This document shows positions 45,045-54,190 of a stretch of 64,000 nt of DNA, piece after piece. This DNA comes from Nesterenkonia cremea (GTDB taxonomy: Bacteria > Actinomycetota > Actinomycetes > Actinomycetales > Micrococcaceae). The position numbers and the translations under genes are program-made. The first letter of the stretch is position 1. Each line of letters begins with the position of its first letter. The stretch spans positions 23,844-87,843 of the forward strand of contig NZ_BMIS01000012.1 of assembly GCF_014642675.1 (NCBI RefSeq), written 5' to 3'. The notes under the pieces are model-generated. The model did not search any database. It had not been told where the DNA came from and saw nothing but the letters and a program-made list of their open reading frames with translations.

Positions 45045-45731
45045 ATGGGAAATCCAGCAGAAGAGCTCTCCGTCATTCTCAGGGAATGGCAGGCGGGTGA
45101 AGGGCGAAGCATGGAGGCCCTTCGAGATACTAAGTCTTCGTCCGGTCTTCGGAAACACCTGACAGCTATGCGACTGCTCGAGGAGGTTGCGGAGCGAGTA
45201 GAGCGCATGGCATCCGAAGGGCGCAAGGTGCGTGGCTACCAGGATTTGTGGCCGAGGCTCGGTCGGGGCATCCTCGCTATTAAGTCACGCTGGACTCAGC
45301 GTCCAGTCACGGGTGCAGCTGACTTCAAAGAATCTGATCTTGACCTCTTGGACCAACTCGGTGAACTTCTCGATCTTGATCAGACGCGAGTCATCATCAA
45401 TGCAGAGTCTCAGGATCGGCTTATCGAGCTTATGGAAGAGTCGCTGAGCGTGCTGGACTCTGACTCCTCACTGCCAGAAGCGACAAGTTCTTACATCAGG
45501 AGATGTCTTGAGCGGCTGCTCACTTGCTTGCGGGAGTATGAGCGGCACGGGAGATCTGCAACTGAAGAGGCAGTTCAGCACGCCTATTTTGCGATGCAAG
45601 CCGCCGAGGTGGAATCCGACGAACCGTCCAAATGGCAGAGGCTCCGCGAGCAGGTCCTGGTTCCTCTGCCCGCCGGCATCATCTCAGGAGCCGCTGTGAA
45701 TCTGATCGCTGCGGCAACGGGAACTGGATAG
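45045..45731 (+). CDS. unknown helical protein next to type I restriction genes
   Basis: I do not recognise this 228-residue protein. It looks mostly helical, with charged amphipathic stretches and no cysteine-rich or enzyme motif. The only hydrophobic segment is at the C-terminus (about 203-225, VLVPLPAGIISGAAVNLIAAA), which could be a membrane tail. Its base composition is clearly lower in GC than its neighbours, with codons such as AGT, ATT and CTT. It lies 90 bases before hsdM in the same direction. A role as an accessory or regulator of the restriction system, or as a separate defence effector, is possible but unsupported by homology. Confidence 0.65.
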   Translation: MGNPAEELSVILREWQAGEGRSMEALRDTKSSSGLRKHLTAMRLLEEVAERVERMASEGRKVRGYQDLWPRLGRGILAIKSRWTQRPVTGAADFKESDLDLLDQLGELLDLDQTRVIINAESQDRLIELMEESLSVLDSDSSLPEATSSYIRRCLERLLTCLREYERHGRSATEEAVQHAYFAMQAAEVESDEPSKWQRLREQVLVPLPAGIISGAAVNLIAAATGTG

Positions 45732-45820
45732 CTTGGAAAACTTGGCGATGGCAGGCACCCTCCCGTCAGGCAAGTGTGTCTTAGGTTCTCGGTAGAGTTG
45801 ATGCCGTTGGCCGGACCGCG

Positions 45821-47434
45821 ATGATGAGGGGTAAAGATTTGGCTGAGGCTGGAACCGCCAAGCGGGGCGCGAAGAAGGGCGCTGCGAAGGGGCAGGCGAA
45901 GAAGACCCTCGAGCAGACGCTCTGGGAGGCCGCTGAGACTCTCCGCGGAAACCAGGAGCCGGGCGAGTACAAGCACGTGGTGCTCGGTCTCGTGTTTCTG
46001 AAGTACATCTCCGACCGCTTCGTCGAATACCGTCAGAAGCTCGAGGAAGAACTCCAAGAGGACGGTCTCGACCCTCACGAGATCGCAGAAACCCTGGAGG
46101 ACCGCGACGAGTACACCGCGGAAAACGTCTTCTGGGTGCCCATGGCTGCTCGCTACAGCGCCGTGCAGGACATGGCCAAGACCGAGCGCGTCGGCGAGCG
46201 GATCGACCAGGCCATGGACCTTATCGAAAAGGAGAACCCCACGCTCGTGGGCGTGCTCCCGAACAACTACGCCCGTGAGGGCCTCGACCAGCGCAAGCTG
46301 GGCGAGCTGGTGGACCTCATCGGCTCCATCGGGTTCCACGCATCGCAGGACCACGGCAGCGACGACGTCCTCGGCCGCGTCTACGAGTACTTCCTCGGCC
46401 AGTTCGCCGGCCGGGAGTCAGGTAAGGACGCTGGCGCCTTCTACACGCCCCGTTCGGTGGTCAAGGTGCTGGTGGAGATGCTCGAGCCCTATAAGGGGCG
46501 CGTTTATGACCCGGCCTGTGGGTCCGGCGGCATGTTCGTCGAGTCCATGGACTTCGTGAAGGCCCACGGCGGTCAGCGCGATGACATTTCGATCTACGGC
46601 CAGGAGTACACCCACACCACGTGGAAGCTGGCCAAGATGAACCTGGCGATTCGCGGCCTTGATGCTGATCTCGGTAAGAAGGCAGCCGATTCCTTTGCTG
46701 AAGATCTGCATCCTGATCTGCGAGTGGATTACGTGCTCGCGAATCCGAAGTTTAATCAGAGTGACTGGTTTCACCCCAAGCTCCAGGACGATCCGCGTTG
46801 GAAGTACGGGTTGCCGCCTGAGGGGAATGCAAACTTCGCGTGGATTCAGCATTTCATTCACCACCTGGCGCCTGATGGGCATGCTGGCATCGTCTTGGCC
46901 AACGGAAGCCTCAGTTCCAAATCTGGCGGCGAGGGAGAAATCCGCCGGAAGTTGGTGGAGTCCGAGTTGGTAGATTGCATTGTAGCAATGCCTGACAAGC
47001 TCTTCTTTAACACGACCATTCCGGTGAGTCTGTGGTTCTTCTCGAAGAACCGCCACGGTAGCGGACACCTTGAGCGCAAGGGTGAGGTTCTGTTCATCGA
47101 CGCCCGCCAGTTGGGCCGTTTGGAATCGCGTAGGCATCGAGTTCTGGACGACGACGACATTGCTAAGATCGCTGATACATACCACTCGTGGCGGAATCGA
47201 GACGGAGAGTATGAGGATGTCCCAGGATTTGCCAATGCTGCGAGTCTTGAAGACATTTCCAATAACGATTTTATTCTCACTCCAGGGCGCTACGTCGGCC
47301 TGGAAGAAGTTGCAGTGGATGGTGAGCCGATCGAGGAAAAGATTGAACGCCTCACTCAGGCGCTGTATGCAGAGTTTGACCGAGGGCGGGAGCTCGAGCA
47401 GGGTATACGGAATCTCCTTGGAGACTTGCGATGA
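45821..47434 (+). CDS. hsdM: type I restriction-modification methyltransferase subunit HsdM
   Basis: A 537-residue N6-adenine methyltransferase subunit. The N-terminal helical domain follows a Lys/Ala-rich start; then come GAFYTPRSVVKVLVEML, SAM motif YDPACGSGGMF (near 230) and motif IV ANPKFNQSDW (near 308). Motif IV normally reads NPPF; the second Pro is Lys310 (AAG at 46748-46750), which is unusual for an active enzyme. The region from about 46650 onward is more AT-rich than the first part. Start may be ATG 45821 or 45824, or TTG 45839, which has GAGGGG upstream. It overlaps hsdS by 4 bases (ATGA). Confidence 0.92.
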   Translation: MMRGKDLAEAGTAKRGAKKGAAKGQAKKTLEQTLWEAAETLRGNQEPGEYKHVVLGLVFLKYISDRFVEYRQKLEEELQEDGLDPHEIAETLEDRDEYTAENVFWVPMAARYSAVQDMAKTERVGERIDQAMDLIEKENPTLVGVLPNNYAREGLDQRKLGELVDLIGSIGFHASQDHGSDDVLGRVYEYFLGQFAGRESGKDAGAFYTPRSVVKVLVEMLEPYKGRVYDPACGSGGMFVESMDFVKAHGGQRDDISIYGQEYTHTTWKLAKMNLAIRGLDADLGKKAADSFAEDLHPDLRVDYVLANPKFNQSDWFHPKLQDDPRWKYGLPPEGNANFAWIQHFIHHLAPDGHAGIVLANGSLSSKSGGEGEIRRKLVESELVDCIVAMPDKLFFNTTIPVSLWFFSKNRHGSGHLERKGEVLFIDARQLGRLESRRHRVLDDDDIAKIADTYHSWRNRDGEYEDVPGFANAASLEDISNNDFILTPGRYVGLEEVAVDGEPIEEKIERLTQALYAEFDRGRELEQGIRNLLGDLR

Positions 47435-48639
47435 CTAGCTCCAGAGTTTTCCTGAAGGACCTACTTGTCACTACGAAGGATGGGGACTGGGGGCTCTCTG
47501 AGGCGGAAGATGGCCATACTCCCTATCGGGTGATTAGGGGTACTGATTTCGAGCGCCTTCGCTTTGGCGATTCTTCATCCGTCCCGCGTCGCTACATGCC
47601 GGAGCGAAATGTTTGGCGTCGTCACTTGGAGCCTTGGGACATTCTGCTTGAAACTGCAGGGGGCACTCAGGATCGTCCAACGGGGAGAACGATGCTAGTT
47701 ACTCCCGGTGTCCTGAAATCGCTCGGAGAGCCCGCGACTTGTGCCAGCTTCGCGAGGTTTCTGAGGGTAGACAAGAAGCTGGCCAGTCCTAGTTACGTCT
47801 TCTGGTTCCTTCAGGATATGTACCTCAGCGGCCAGATGCGGCAACACGAGGTCCGCCACACGGGGGTGGGGCGCTTCCAGTACACGCGTTTTGCCGAGTC
47901 AGTGGAGATTCCGCTGCCGTCATTGGGAGAGCAGCGGGGAATTGCGACAACGCTCGGGGTGCTGGACGACAAGATCGACTCGAATCGTCGGAAGATTTCT
48001 CTCGGTACTGACCTGATCCACTCTTGTGTGACCAAGGAAGTAGTGTCGGAGCCTGAAACCGTGGCTGTTTCCGAGATTGCACGCTTCGTGAACGGCGGTG
48101 CATACACGAAAGGCGCTACAGGATCGGGCAGGATGGTCATTAGGATCAAGGATCTAAACTCAGGGCCCGGGGCTTCGACTGTATACAACGATATAGACGT
48201 GCCAGATGACAAGACAGCTCGGCCCGGTGATCTCCTCATGTCGTGGTCCGGAACCCTCGGTGTTTATCGATGGTTCCGTGATGAAGCGATCATTAACCAG
48301 CACATCTTCAAGGTGCTTCCGAGTGGGTTCCCAGATTGGCTCGTCTATGATCGGTTGCACTCGGTGATCGCAGAGTTCCAGGCGATTGCGAAGGACAAGG
48401 CGACCACCATGGGCCATATTAAGCGTGGGCACCTTGAATCAACACGAGTCGCTCTTCCGGAACCAAACACTATAGAAGCATTGAATAGTGTCCTCGGGCC
48501 GCTCTGGGAGCGTCTCAAGGTTGCTGAACAGGAGAACCGGAAGCTCGAAGCTCTGCGTGACGCGCTACTTCCAGAGCTCCTGTCTGGGCGGATCCGGGTT
48601 CCGGAGGCGGCTGAAGCAGTGAAGGAGGCTGTCTCATGA
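47431..48639 (+). CDS. hsdS: type I restriction-modification specificity subunit HsdS
   Basis: A 402-residue DNA-recognition subunit with two target-recognition domains. The first ends at the central conserved helix (LPSLGEQRGIATTLGVLDDKIDSNRRK, about residues 165-190). The second ends at the C-terminal helix containing VAEQENRKLEALRDALLPELLSG. The halves bind the two parts of a split recognition site; the sequence recognised cannot be read from this. Composition is markedly more AT-rich than hsdR. ATGA overlaps join it to hsdM and hsdR. Confidence 0.92.
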   Translation: MTSSRVFLKDLLVTTKDGDWGLSEAEDGHTPYRVIRGTDFERLRFGDSSSVPRRYMPERNVWRRHLEPWDILLETAGGTQDRPTGRTMLVTPGVLKSLGEPATCASFARFLRVDKKLASPSYVFWFLQDMYLSGQMRQHEVRHTGVGRFQYTRFAESVEIPLPSLGEQRGIATTLGVLDDKIDSNRRKISLGTDLIHSCVTKEVVSEPETVAVSEIARFVNGGAYTKGATGSGRMVIRIKDLNSGPGASTVYNDIDVPDDKTARPGDLLMSWSGTLGVYRWFRDEAIINQHIFKVLPSGFPDWLVYDRLHSVIAEFQAIAKDKATTMGHIKRGHLESTRVALPEPNTIEALNSVLGPLWERLKVAEQENRKLEALRDALLPELLSGRIRVPEAAEAVKEAVS

Positions 48640-51600
48640 CGGTCTACACCGAAGAGCTGGTGGAGGACGCGGCACTCGAGTGGCTCGAAGCGTTGGGCTA
48701 CGAGGTGTTGCACGGTCCGGACCTGGGCCCCGATGCTGAGGCGGCGGAGCGCGCGTCGTGGGACGACGTGTTCCTTGGCGAGCGGCTCCGCAGTGCGGTT
48801 GAGCGGATCAACCCTGACGTCCCGGCTGACGTCTGTGCCGAAGCGATCAAGAAGATCCAGCGTCCTGAATCGCAGGACACGCTCACGGAGAATCACCGTA
48901 TCCACCGCCTCCTCACCGAAGGCGTCCCGATCGAGCACCGTAACGCTGCAGGTCAGGTGCGGACCATTACGGTTCATGTGGTCGACTTCCAGAATCCCGA
49001 GCTGAACGACTGGGCGACGGTCAATCAGGTCACAGTCATCGAGAACCGCAACCGACGACCGGACGTGCTGGTGTACCTCAATGGGGTCCCGGTGGCACTC
49101 TTCGAACTGAAGTCCGCAGTCGCCCACAACGCCACGTTGAAATCTGCCTTCAACCAGGTGCAGACCTACCGTCGCGACATCCCGTCGGTCTTCAATACCA
49201 ACGCACTGACGGTGATCAGCGACGGAACTGCGGCAGCCATGAGCACCTTCACCGCCCACTGGGAGCACTACGCTCCGTGGAAGACCATCGACGGTGAAGA
49301 GATCACGGGAACGCCCTCGCTCGACATCCTCATTAAAGGAGTCTTCCCGAAGACGCGCTTCCTGGACATCCTGAAGAACTTCATCGTGTTCTCCGAGGAG
49401 ACGATCACCGAGAAGGACGGCACCGCCAAACAGATCCACATCAAGCGCGCGGCCAAGTACCACCAGTACTGGGCGGTCAACAAAGCCGTGGAATCCACCA
49501 TTCGTGCTTCCCAGCCGGACGGTGATCGGCGTGGTGGCGTCATCTGGCATACCCAGGGCTCTGGAAAGAGCTTCGAGATGGTCTTCTACGCGGCCAAGAT
49601 TATGCGCGACATCAGGATGGCCAACCCCACTCTGGTGTTCCTCACAGACCGCAACGATCTCGACGACCAGCTCTTTGCCGAGGTCTTCGCCCCAGCGCAC
49701 ATCCTGCCTGAATCCGCGACTCAGGCAGACACGCGAGACGACCTCAGAGCTAAGCTGCGCCGAGCGTCCGGCGGCATCATCTTCACCACGCTGCAGAAGT
49801 TCGGCGTGCCCGACGGTGACAACCCTGTGCTCACCGACCGTCGTAACGTCGTGGTGGTTGCCGATGAAGCTCACCGCTCACAGTACGGTCTGAAATCCCG
49901 GCTCGACGGAGAGACGGGACAGCTAAAAGCAGGCTTCGCCAAGCACATGCGGGATGCGCTGCCCGGGGCAACCTTCCTTGGCTTCACCGGCACCCCGATC
50001 GAATCCGCCGACAAATCAACCCGCAGCGTCTTCGGCGACTACATCGACATCTATGACCTCACTCGCGCCGTGGACGACGGAGCCACGGTGAAGATCTACT
50101 ACGAGTCGCGACTCGCGAAGATCGGGCTCAACGAAGACGACCTCGACACGCTGGATGAACTGGCGGAGCAGATCGTCGGGGACAGCGAAGAGGAACTCGG
50201 TGAGAAGGCCAAATCGAAGTGGGCCCGTCTTGAAGCCATCGTCGGATCCGAGTCGCGCCTGGACATGATCGCTGCAGACATCGTCGAGCACTGGGAGAAC
50301 CGTAGGAATTCTCTCCTGGGCGGCAAAGCCATGATCGTGACTATGAGCCGGCGCATCGCCGTACGACTCTACGAGAAGATCACGGCGTTGCGACCGGACT
50401 GGCACTCTGAGGATCCATCTGAGGGACGGATCAAAGTAGTCATGACCGGCTCGGCCTCAGACCCGCAGAACTTCCAAGCTCATCTCTACGACAAGCAGAC
50501 GCGCAATCAGCTCAAGGCGCGGGCGAAGAACCCGGAGGACTCCCTGGAGCTCGTGATCGTCCGCGACATGTGGCTCACCGGCTTCGACTCGCCATCCATG
50601 AACACGATGTACGTGGACAAGACCATGCGTGGTGCCGGCCTCATGCAGGCGATCGCACGGGTCAACCGCACCTTCAAGGACAAGACCGGCGGCCTCATCG
50701 TCGATTACATCGGAATCTTCACCCGCCTCCAGAACGCGCTGGGCGAGTACTCGCCCACAGATCGCGAACAGGCCGGTGTTCCGATCGACGAAGTCGTGGC
50801 CGTGATGCAGGAGAAATACGGCGTCGTCCGGGACATCCTCTACGGGGTGCGTTACACCAGCACGGCTGGCATGTCCTCTGCCCAGCGTCAGGAGCAGTAC
50901 AACGACGTCCTCAACTTCGTGCTGGCTGACGCTGAGCGGGCCAGACGTTTCCGGGACCAGACCCTTGCCCTGGTCAAAGCTTTCTCACTGGCAGGCACAC
51001 GCGACGAGGCCGCAGCCATCCGCGATGACGTCGCCCTCTTCGCTGCGGTCCGCGCCGGCGTAGAGAAGTTCCAGGACACCGGGTCAGGGCTGGCCGGATC
51101 CTCGGCGGAGGAGATGGACAGCGCGTTGGGAGATCTCGTCAATGCCGCCATCGCCGCAGACAAGGTGATCGACGTCTACGGTTTCTCCGGACAGGAGAAG
51201 CCCGAGCTCTCCCTGCTCAGTGACGAGTTCCTGGGCTCGTTGGTGCATGACGAGCGGGCTAATCTGCAGCTCACAATGCTGCGTAAGCTCCTCGATGATG
51301 AGGTGCGCAGCGTGAAGCGGCGGAACGTCGTCAAAGGCCGGGCATTCTCAGAGCGGCTCGATGATGCCGTGAACAAGTACACGAACCAGGCGCTCACCGC
51401 CGCAGAGGTCATCGCGGAGCTGGCCGCCCTGGCGAAAGACATCCGTGACGAGCCTCAGGAGGCAGAGCGACTTGGGCTCTCTGTCGCTGAAATGGCTTTC
51501 TACGACGCTATCCGGCAAAACGACGCGGCAGTCGAAGACTTGGGAGATGAGACCCTCAAGCAGATCACCGTGGAACTCGTCCAGTCCGTGCAGAGATCTG

Positions 51601-51755
51601 TTGCCGTAGATTGGACCAGCAGGAAGTCAGTGAGAGCCAAGATGCGACGCGATATCAAGCGTCTCCTCCGGCACTATAAATACCCACCTGACAAGCGGGA
51701 AGAGGCAGTTCAGCTCGTGCTCGAACAAGCCGAAGTTTATGCCAAGGCCGCGTAG
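48636..51755 (+). CDS. hsdR: type I restriction endonuclease subunit HsdR
   Basis: A 1039-residue motor and nuclease subunit. The nuclease site is near residues 142-160: RPDVLVYLNGVPVALFELK, a PD-(D/E)xK motif. The helicase part has Walker A HTQGSGKS (about 305-312), VFLTDRNDLDDQ, DEAH in VADEAHRSQ (about 410) and FLGFTGTP, then the second RecA domain with MQAIARVNRTFKDK. The C-terminus is a helical domain that docks on the methylase. All key motifs are intact, so restriction should be active. It is the last gene of the island; proC follows after 69 bases. Confidence 0.95.
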   Translation: MTVYTEELVEDAALEWLEALGYEVLHGPDLGPDAEAAERASWDDVFLGERLRSAVERINPDVPADVCAEAIKKIQRPESQDTLTENHRIHRLLTEGVPIEHRNAAGQVRTITVHVVDFQNPELNDWATVNQVTVIENRNRRPDVLVYLNGVPVALFELKSAVAHNATLKSAFNQVQTYRRDIPSVFNTNALTVISDGTAAAMSTFTAHWEHYAPWKTIDGEEITGTPSLDILIKGVFPKTRFLDILKNFIVFSEETITEKDGTAKQIHIKRAAKYHQYWAVNKAVESTIRASQPDGDRRGGVIWHTQGSGKSFEMVFYAAKIMRDIRMANPTLVFLTDRNDLDDQLFAEVFAPAHILPESATQADTRDDLRAKLRRASGGIIFTTLQKFGVPDGDNPVLTDRRNVVVVADEAHRSQYGLKSRLDGETGQLKAGFAKHMRDALPGATFLGFTGTPIESADKSTRSVFGDYIDIYDLTRAVDDGATVKIYYESRLAKIGLNEDDLDTLDELAEQIVGDSEEELGEKAKSKWARLEAIVGSESRLDMIAADIVEHWENRRNSLLGGKAMIVTMSRRIAVRLYEKITALRPDWHSEDPSEGRIKVVMTGSASDPQNFQAHLYDKQTRNQLKARAKNPEDSLELVIVRDMWLTGFDSPSMNTMYVDKTMRGAGLMQAIARVNRTFKDKTGGLIVDYIGIFTRLQNALGEYSPTDREQAGVPIDEVVAVMQEKYGVVRDILYGVRYTSTAGMSSAQRQEQYNDVLNFVLADAERARRFRDQTLALVKAFSLAGTRDEAAAIRDDVALFAAVRAGVEKFQDTGSGLAGSSAEEMDSALGDLVNAAIAADKVIDVYGFSGQEKPELSLLSDEFLGSLVHDERANLQLTMLRKLLDDEVRSVKRRNVVKGRAFSERLDDAVNKYTNQALTAAEVIAELAALAKDIRDEPQEAERLGLSVAEMAFYDAIRQNDAAVEDLGDETLKQITVELVQSVQRSVAVDWTSRKSVRAKMRRDIKRLLRHYKYPPDKREEAVQLVLEQAEVYAKAA

Positions 51756-51812
51756 ATGAGGAATTACTGGCGGCCTTGCTCGGGATGAGGCTGGCGAATT
51801 CCGTGCGTCCCA

Positions 51813-51818
51813 TAGGGT
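51813..51818 (+). promoter_or_regulatory. -10 element of proC, leaderless type
   Basis: TAGGGT lies 6 nt before ATG 51825, giving proC its own promoter just after the restriction island. Confidence 0.45.
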
Positions 51819-51824
51819 GGTGCC

Positions 51825-52685
51825 ATGAGCACACCGAGAATCGCCATGCTGGGCCTGGGGTCCATGAACGGGGCCATCCTCTCCGGCTTCCTGGGCGCGG
51901 GCACTGCGCCCGAGGACATCATCGCCACCTCCCGCTCGGCGGCCTCCGCGCAGGCACGCTCCGAGCAGTACGGCGTCACCGTCCTGGCCGAGGAGCAGGA
52001 TGAGGCCGCCAACCGCACCGCCGCCGGCCAGGCGGACATCGTCTTCCTCGGGGTGAAGCCCCACCAGATCACCGATCTGTGCGCCGAGATCCGGGACGCG
52101 CTGAAGCCTGAGGCCGTGGTGGTCTCGGTGGCCGCCGCGGTCACCCTGGACATGATGGAGCAGGCTCTGGCCCCCGGTCAGCCGGCCATCCGGACCATGC
52201 CCAACACTCCGCTCTCCGTGGGACAGGGTGTGGTGGGCCTGGCGGCCGGCACCCACAGCAGCGAGCAGCAGACCCAGCAGGTGGCTGAGCTGATGGGCGC
52301 CAGCGGAGCGGTGCTCATCCTGGCCGAGGAGCAGATCGACGCGCTGACCGGCGTCGCCGGCTCCGGCCCCGCCTACGCCTTCTACCTGGCCGAGCATATG
52401 GCCGCCGCCGGTGTGGAGATGGGCCTGGACCCTGAGCTGGCCGCGGATCTGGCCGCCCAGACCCTCTACGGGGCGGGCCGGATGCTGGTGGAGAACCGGC
52501 CCTCCCACACTGCGACGCCGGCCGACGCCGCCCAGCTGCGCCGCAAGGTGACCAGCCCCAACGGGACTACGCAGCAGGCCATCGAGACCTTCGACGCCCG
52601 CGGCATGGCTGAGGCCATCCGCGTCGGGGCCAAGGCCAGCTCCACCCGCGCTGCGGAGATCACCGAGCAGCTGCGCGGCAGCTGA
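51825..52685 (+). CDS. proC: pyrroline-5-carboxylate reductase
   Basis: A 286-residue NADP-dependent enzyme that makes proline, the last step of proline synthesis. Motifs: dinucleotide-binding MLGLGSMNGAILSGFL, FLGVKPHQI, RTMPNTPLSVGQG, and the catalytic/substrate loop LTGVAGSGPAYAFY and KVTSPNGTTQQAIE. Proline may also serve as a compatible solute here, which is inference. It is transcribed separately from hsdR. Confidence 0.94.
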   Translation: MSTPRIAMLGLGSMNGAILSGFLGAGTAPEDIIATSRSAASAQARSEQYGVTVLAEEQDEAANRTAAGQADIVFLGVKPHQITDLCAEIRDALKPEAVVVSVAAAVTLDMMEQALAPGQPAIRTMPNTPLSVGQGVVGLAAGTHSSEQQTQQVAELMGASGAVLILAEEQIDALTGVAGSGPAYAFYLAEHMAAAGVEMGLDPELAADLAAQTLYGAGRMLVENRPSHTATPADAAQLRRKVTSPNGTTQQAIETFDARGMAEAIRVGAKASSTRAAEITEQLRGS

Positions 52686-52735
52686 GCGGAATCGCCTCCT
52701 CGCCGGGCGATGCCGCATCAGCACCTGAACAGTCG

Positions 52736-52741
52736 TAGGCT
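52736..52741 (+). promoter_or_regulatory. -10 element of trkH-like gene, leaderless type
   Basis: TAGGCT lies exactly 7 nt before ATG 52749 and decides among several possible start codons. Confidence 0.5.
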
Positions 52742-52748
52742 GGGGAGC

Positions 52749-54164
52749 ATGCAGGGGGACACCACGCACCGTCCGCCGGCCTACGGCCAGCAGATGCATG
52801 AGACCAGCGCCTGGCGCAGCTTCACCAGGTGGTTGGGCCGGCTCTCGGGATCATCGCCGGCCCGTGCCGCCCTGCTCATCTTCGCCCTGACCATCGGGCT
52901 GTTCACCTCCCTGCTGATGATGCCCTGGGCCACGGCCAGCGGCAGCGCCCCGGACTTCCACGATGCTCTCTTCGTGGCCACCTCCGCGGTCACCGTCACG
53001 GGCCTGACACCGGTGAACACGGCCGAGCACTGGTCCCTGGCCGGGGAGATCGTGATCCTGGTGGGCATCCAGGTGGGCGGCTTGGGCATCATCACCATCG
53101 CCGCCCTGCTGGCGATCTCGGTGACCCGGCACCTCGGGCTGCGCACCCGGCTGGTGGCTCAGGAGGGCATCTCCACCGGCAAGCTCGGGGAGACCGGCTC
53201 GCTGATCAAGATCGTGGTGATCTTCTCCGCCGTCGTCGAGCTGGCCCTGGCCCTGGTGCTGGTGCCCCGGCTGATCGCCCTGGAGGGCGACGTCGCCACC
53301 GGGCTCTGGCATGGGATCTTCTACTCGGTCTCAGCCTTCAACAACGCAGGCTTCGTCATCCACCCCGAGGGTCTGGCCGGCATCGACCATGACCCGCTGG
53401 TGCTGTGGACCCTGATGGTCGGTGTGTTCCTGGGCAGCCTCGGCTTCCCGGTCCTGCTGCTGCTCTGGCGCTACCGCTGGCATATCAAGCGCTGGAGCCT
53501 GCACACCCGGCTGACCGTGGAGGTGACCCTGCTGCTGATGATCGTCGGCGCGGTGCTCTACGCCGTCCTGGAGTGGAACCACGCCGACACCCTCGGACAG
53601 ATGAGCACCGGGGAGAAGCTGCAGAACTCACTCTTCGCCTCGGTGATGATGCGCTCGGGCGGATTCTCCGTGGTGGACAACGTCATGGAGCACTCCGAGA
53701 CCATGCTGGTCACCAACGCCCTGATGTTCGCCGGAGGCGGTTCCGCCTCCACCGCAGGCGGCATCAAGGTCACCACCATCGCAGTGATCTTCCTGGCGTT
53801 CCTGGCCGAGGCCCGCGGTCACGAGGAGTCCACCGCCCACGGCCGCACCATCCCCGCCCAGGCGGTGCGTGTGGCCGTCTCCGTGGTGGCCATGGGTGCA
53901 ACCTTCGTGCTGCTCTCCACCCTGGCGCTGATCATCATCACCGGAGACGACCTGGAGCGCCCGCTCTTCGAATCCATCTCAGCCTTCGCCACCTGCGGAC
54001 TCACCTCCGGACTCACTGAGGAGCTGCCGCCCTCGGGGCTCTACGTGCTCTCTGCACTGATGTTCGCCGGGCGCATCGGCATCATGACCTTCGCTGCGGC
54101 GCTGACCATCCGTCACAGCCGAACCCGTTACCGCTATCCTGAGGCCCGGCCCATCATCGGCTGA
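52749..54164 (+). CDS. TrkH/KtrB-family potassium uptake protein
   Basis: A 471-residue membrane protein made of four M1-P-M2 repeats. Filter-like turns appear as SAVTVTGLTPVN, SAFNNAGFVIHP, MRSGGFSVVD and SAFATCGLTSGL, the pattern of TrkH/KtrB channels. VQVGGLGIITIAALL and GGGSASTAGGIKVTTIAV are further family marks. Paired with the TrkA-like regulator 26 bases downstream it should import K+, important for osmotic balance. ATG 52749 is chosen from its leaderless-type promoter; 52710 and 52794 are alternatives. Confidence 0.9.
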   Translation: MQGDTTHRPPAYGQQMHETSAWRSFTRWLGRLSGSSPARAALLIFALTIGLFTSLLMMPWATASGSAPDFHDALFVATSAVTVTGLTPVNTAEHWSLAGEIVILVGIQVGGLGIITIAALLAISVTRHLGLRTRLVAQEGISTGKLGETGSLIKIVVIFSAVVELALALVLVPRLIALEGDVATGLWHGIFYSVSAFNNAGFVIHPEGLAGIDHDPLVLWTLMVGVFLGSLGFPVLLLLWRYRWHIKRWSLHTRLTVEVTLLLMIVGAVLYAVLEWNHADTLGQMSTGEKLQNSLFASVMMRSGGFSVVDNVMEHSETMLVTNALMFAGGGSASTAGGIKVTTIAVIFLAFLAEARGHEESTAHGRTIPAQAVRVAVSVVAMGATFVLLSTLALIIITGDDLERPLFESISAFATCGLTSGLTEELPPSGLYVLSALMFAGRIGIMTFAAALTIRHSRTRYRYPEARPIIG

Positions 54165-54190
54165 GCCATCCTGCCGGAGAGGACACATAC

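Noticed and set aside
44843..51824. Direct repeats or att sites at the ends of the restriction island
   Set aside because: Comparing the two flanks gives only matches of about six bases, no tRNA gene and no integrase.
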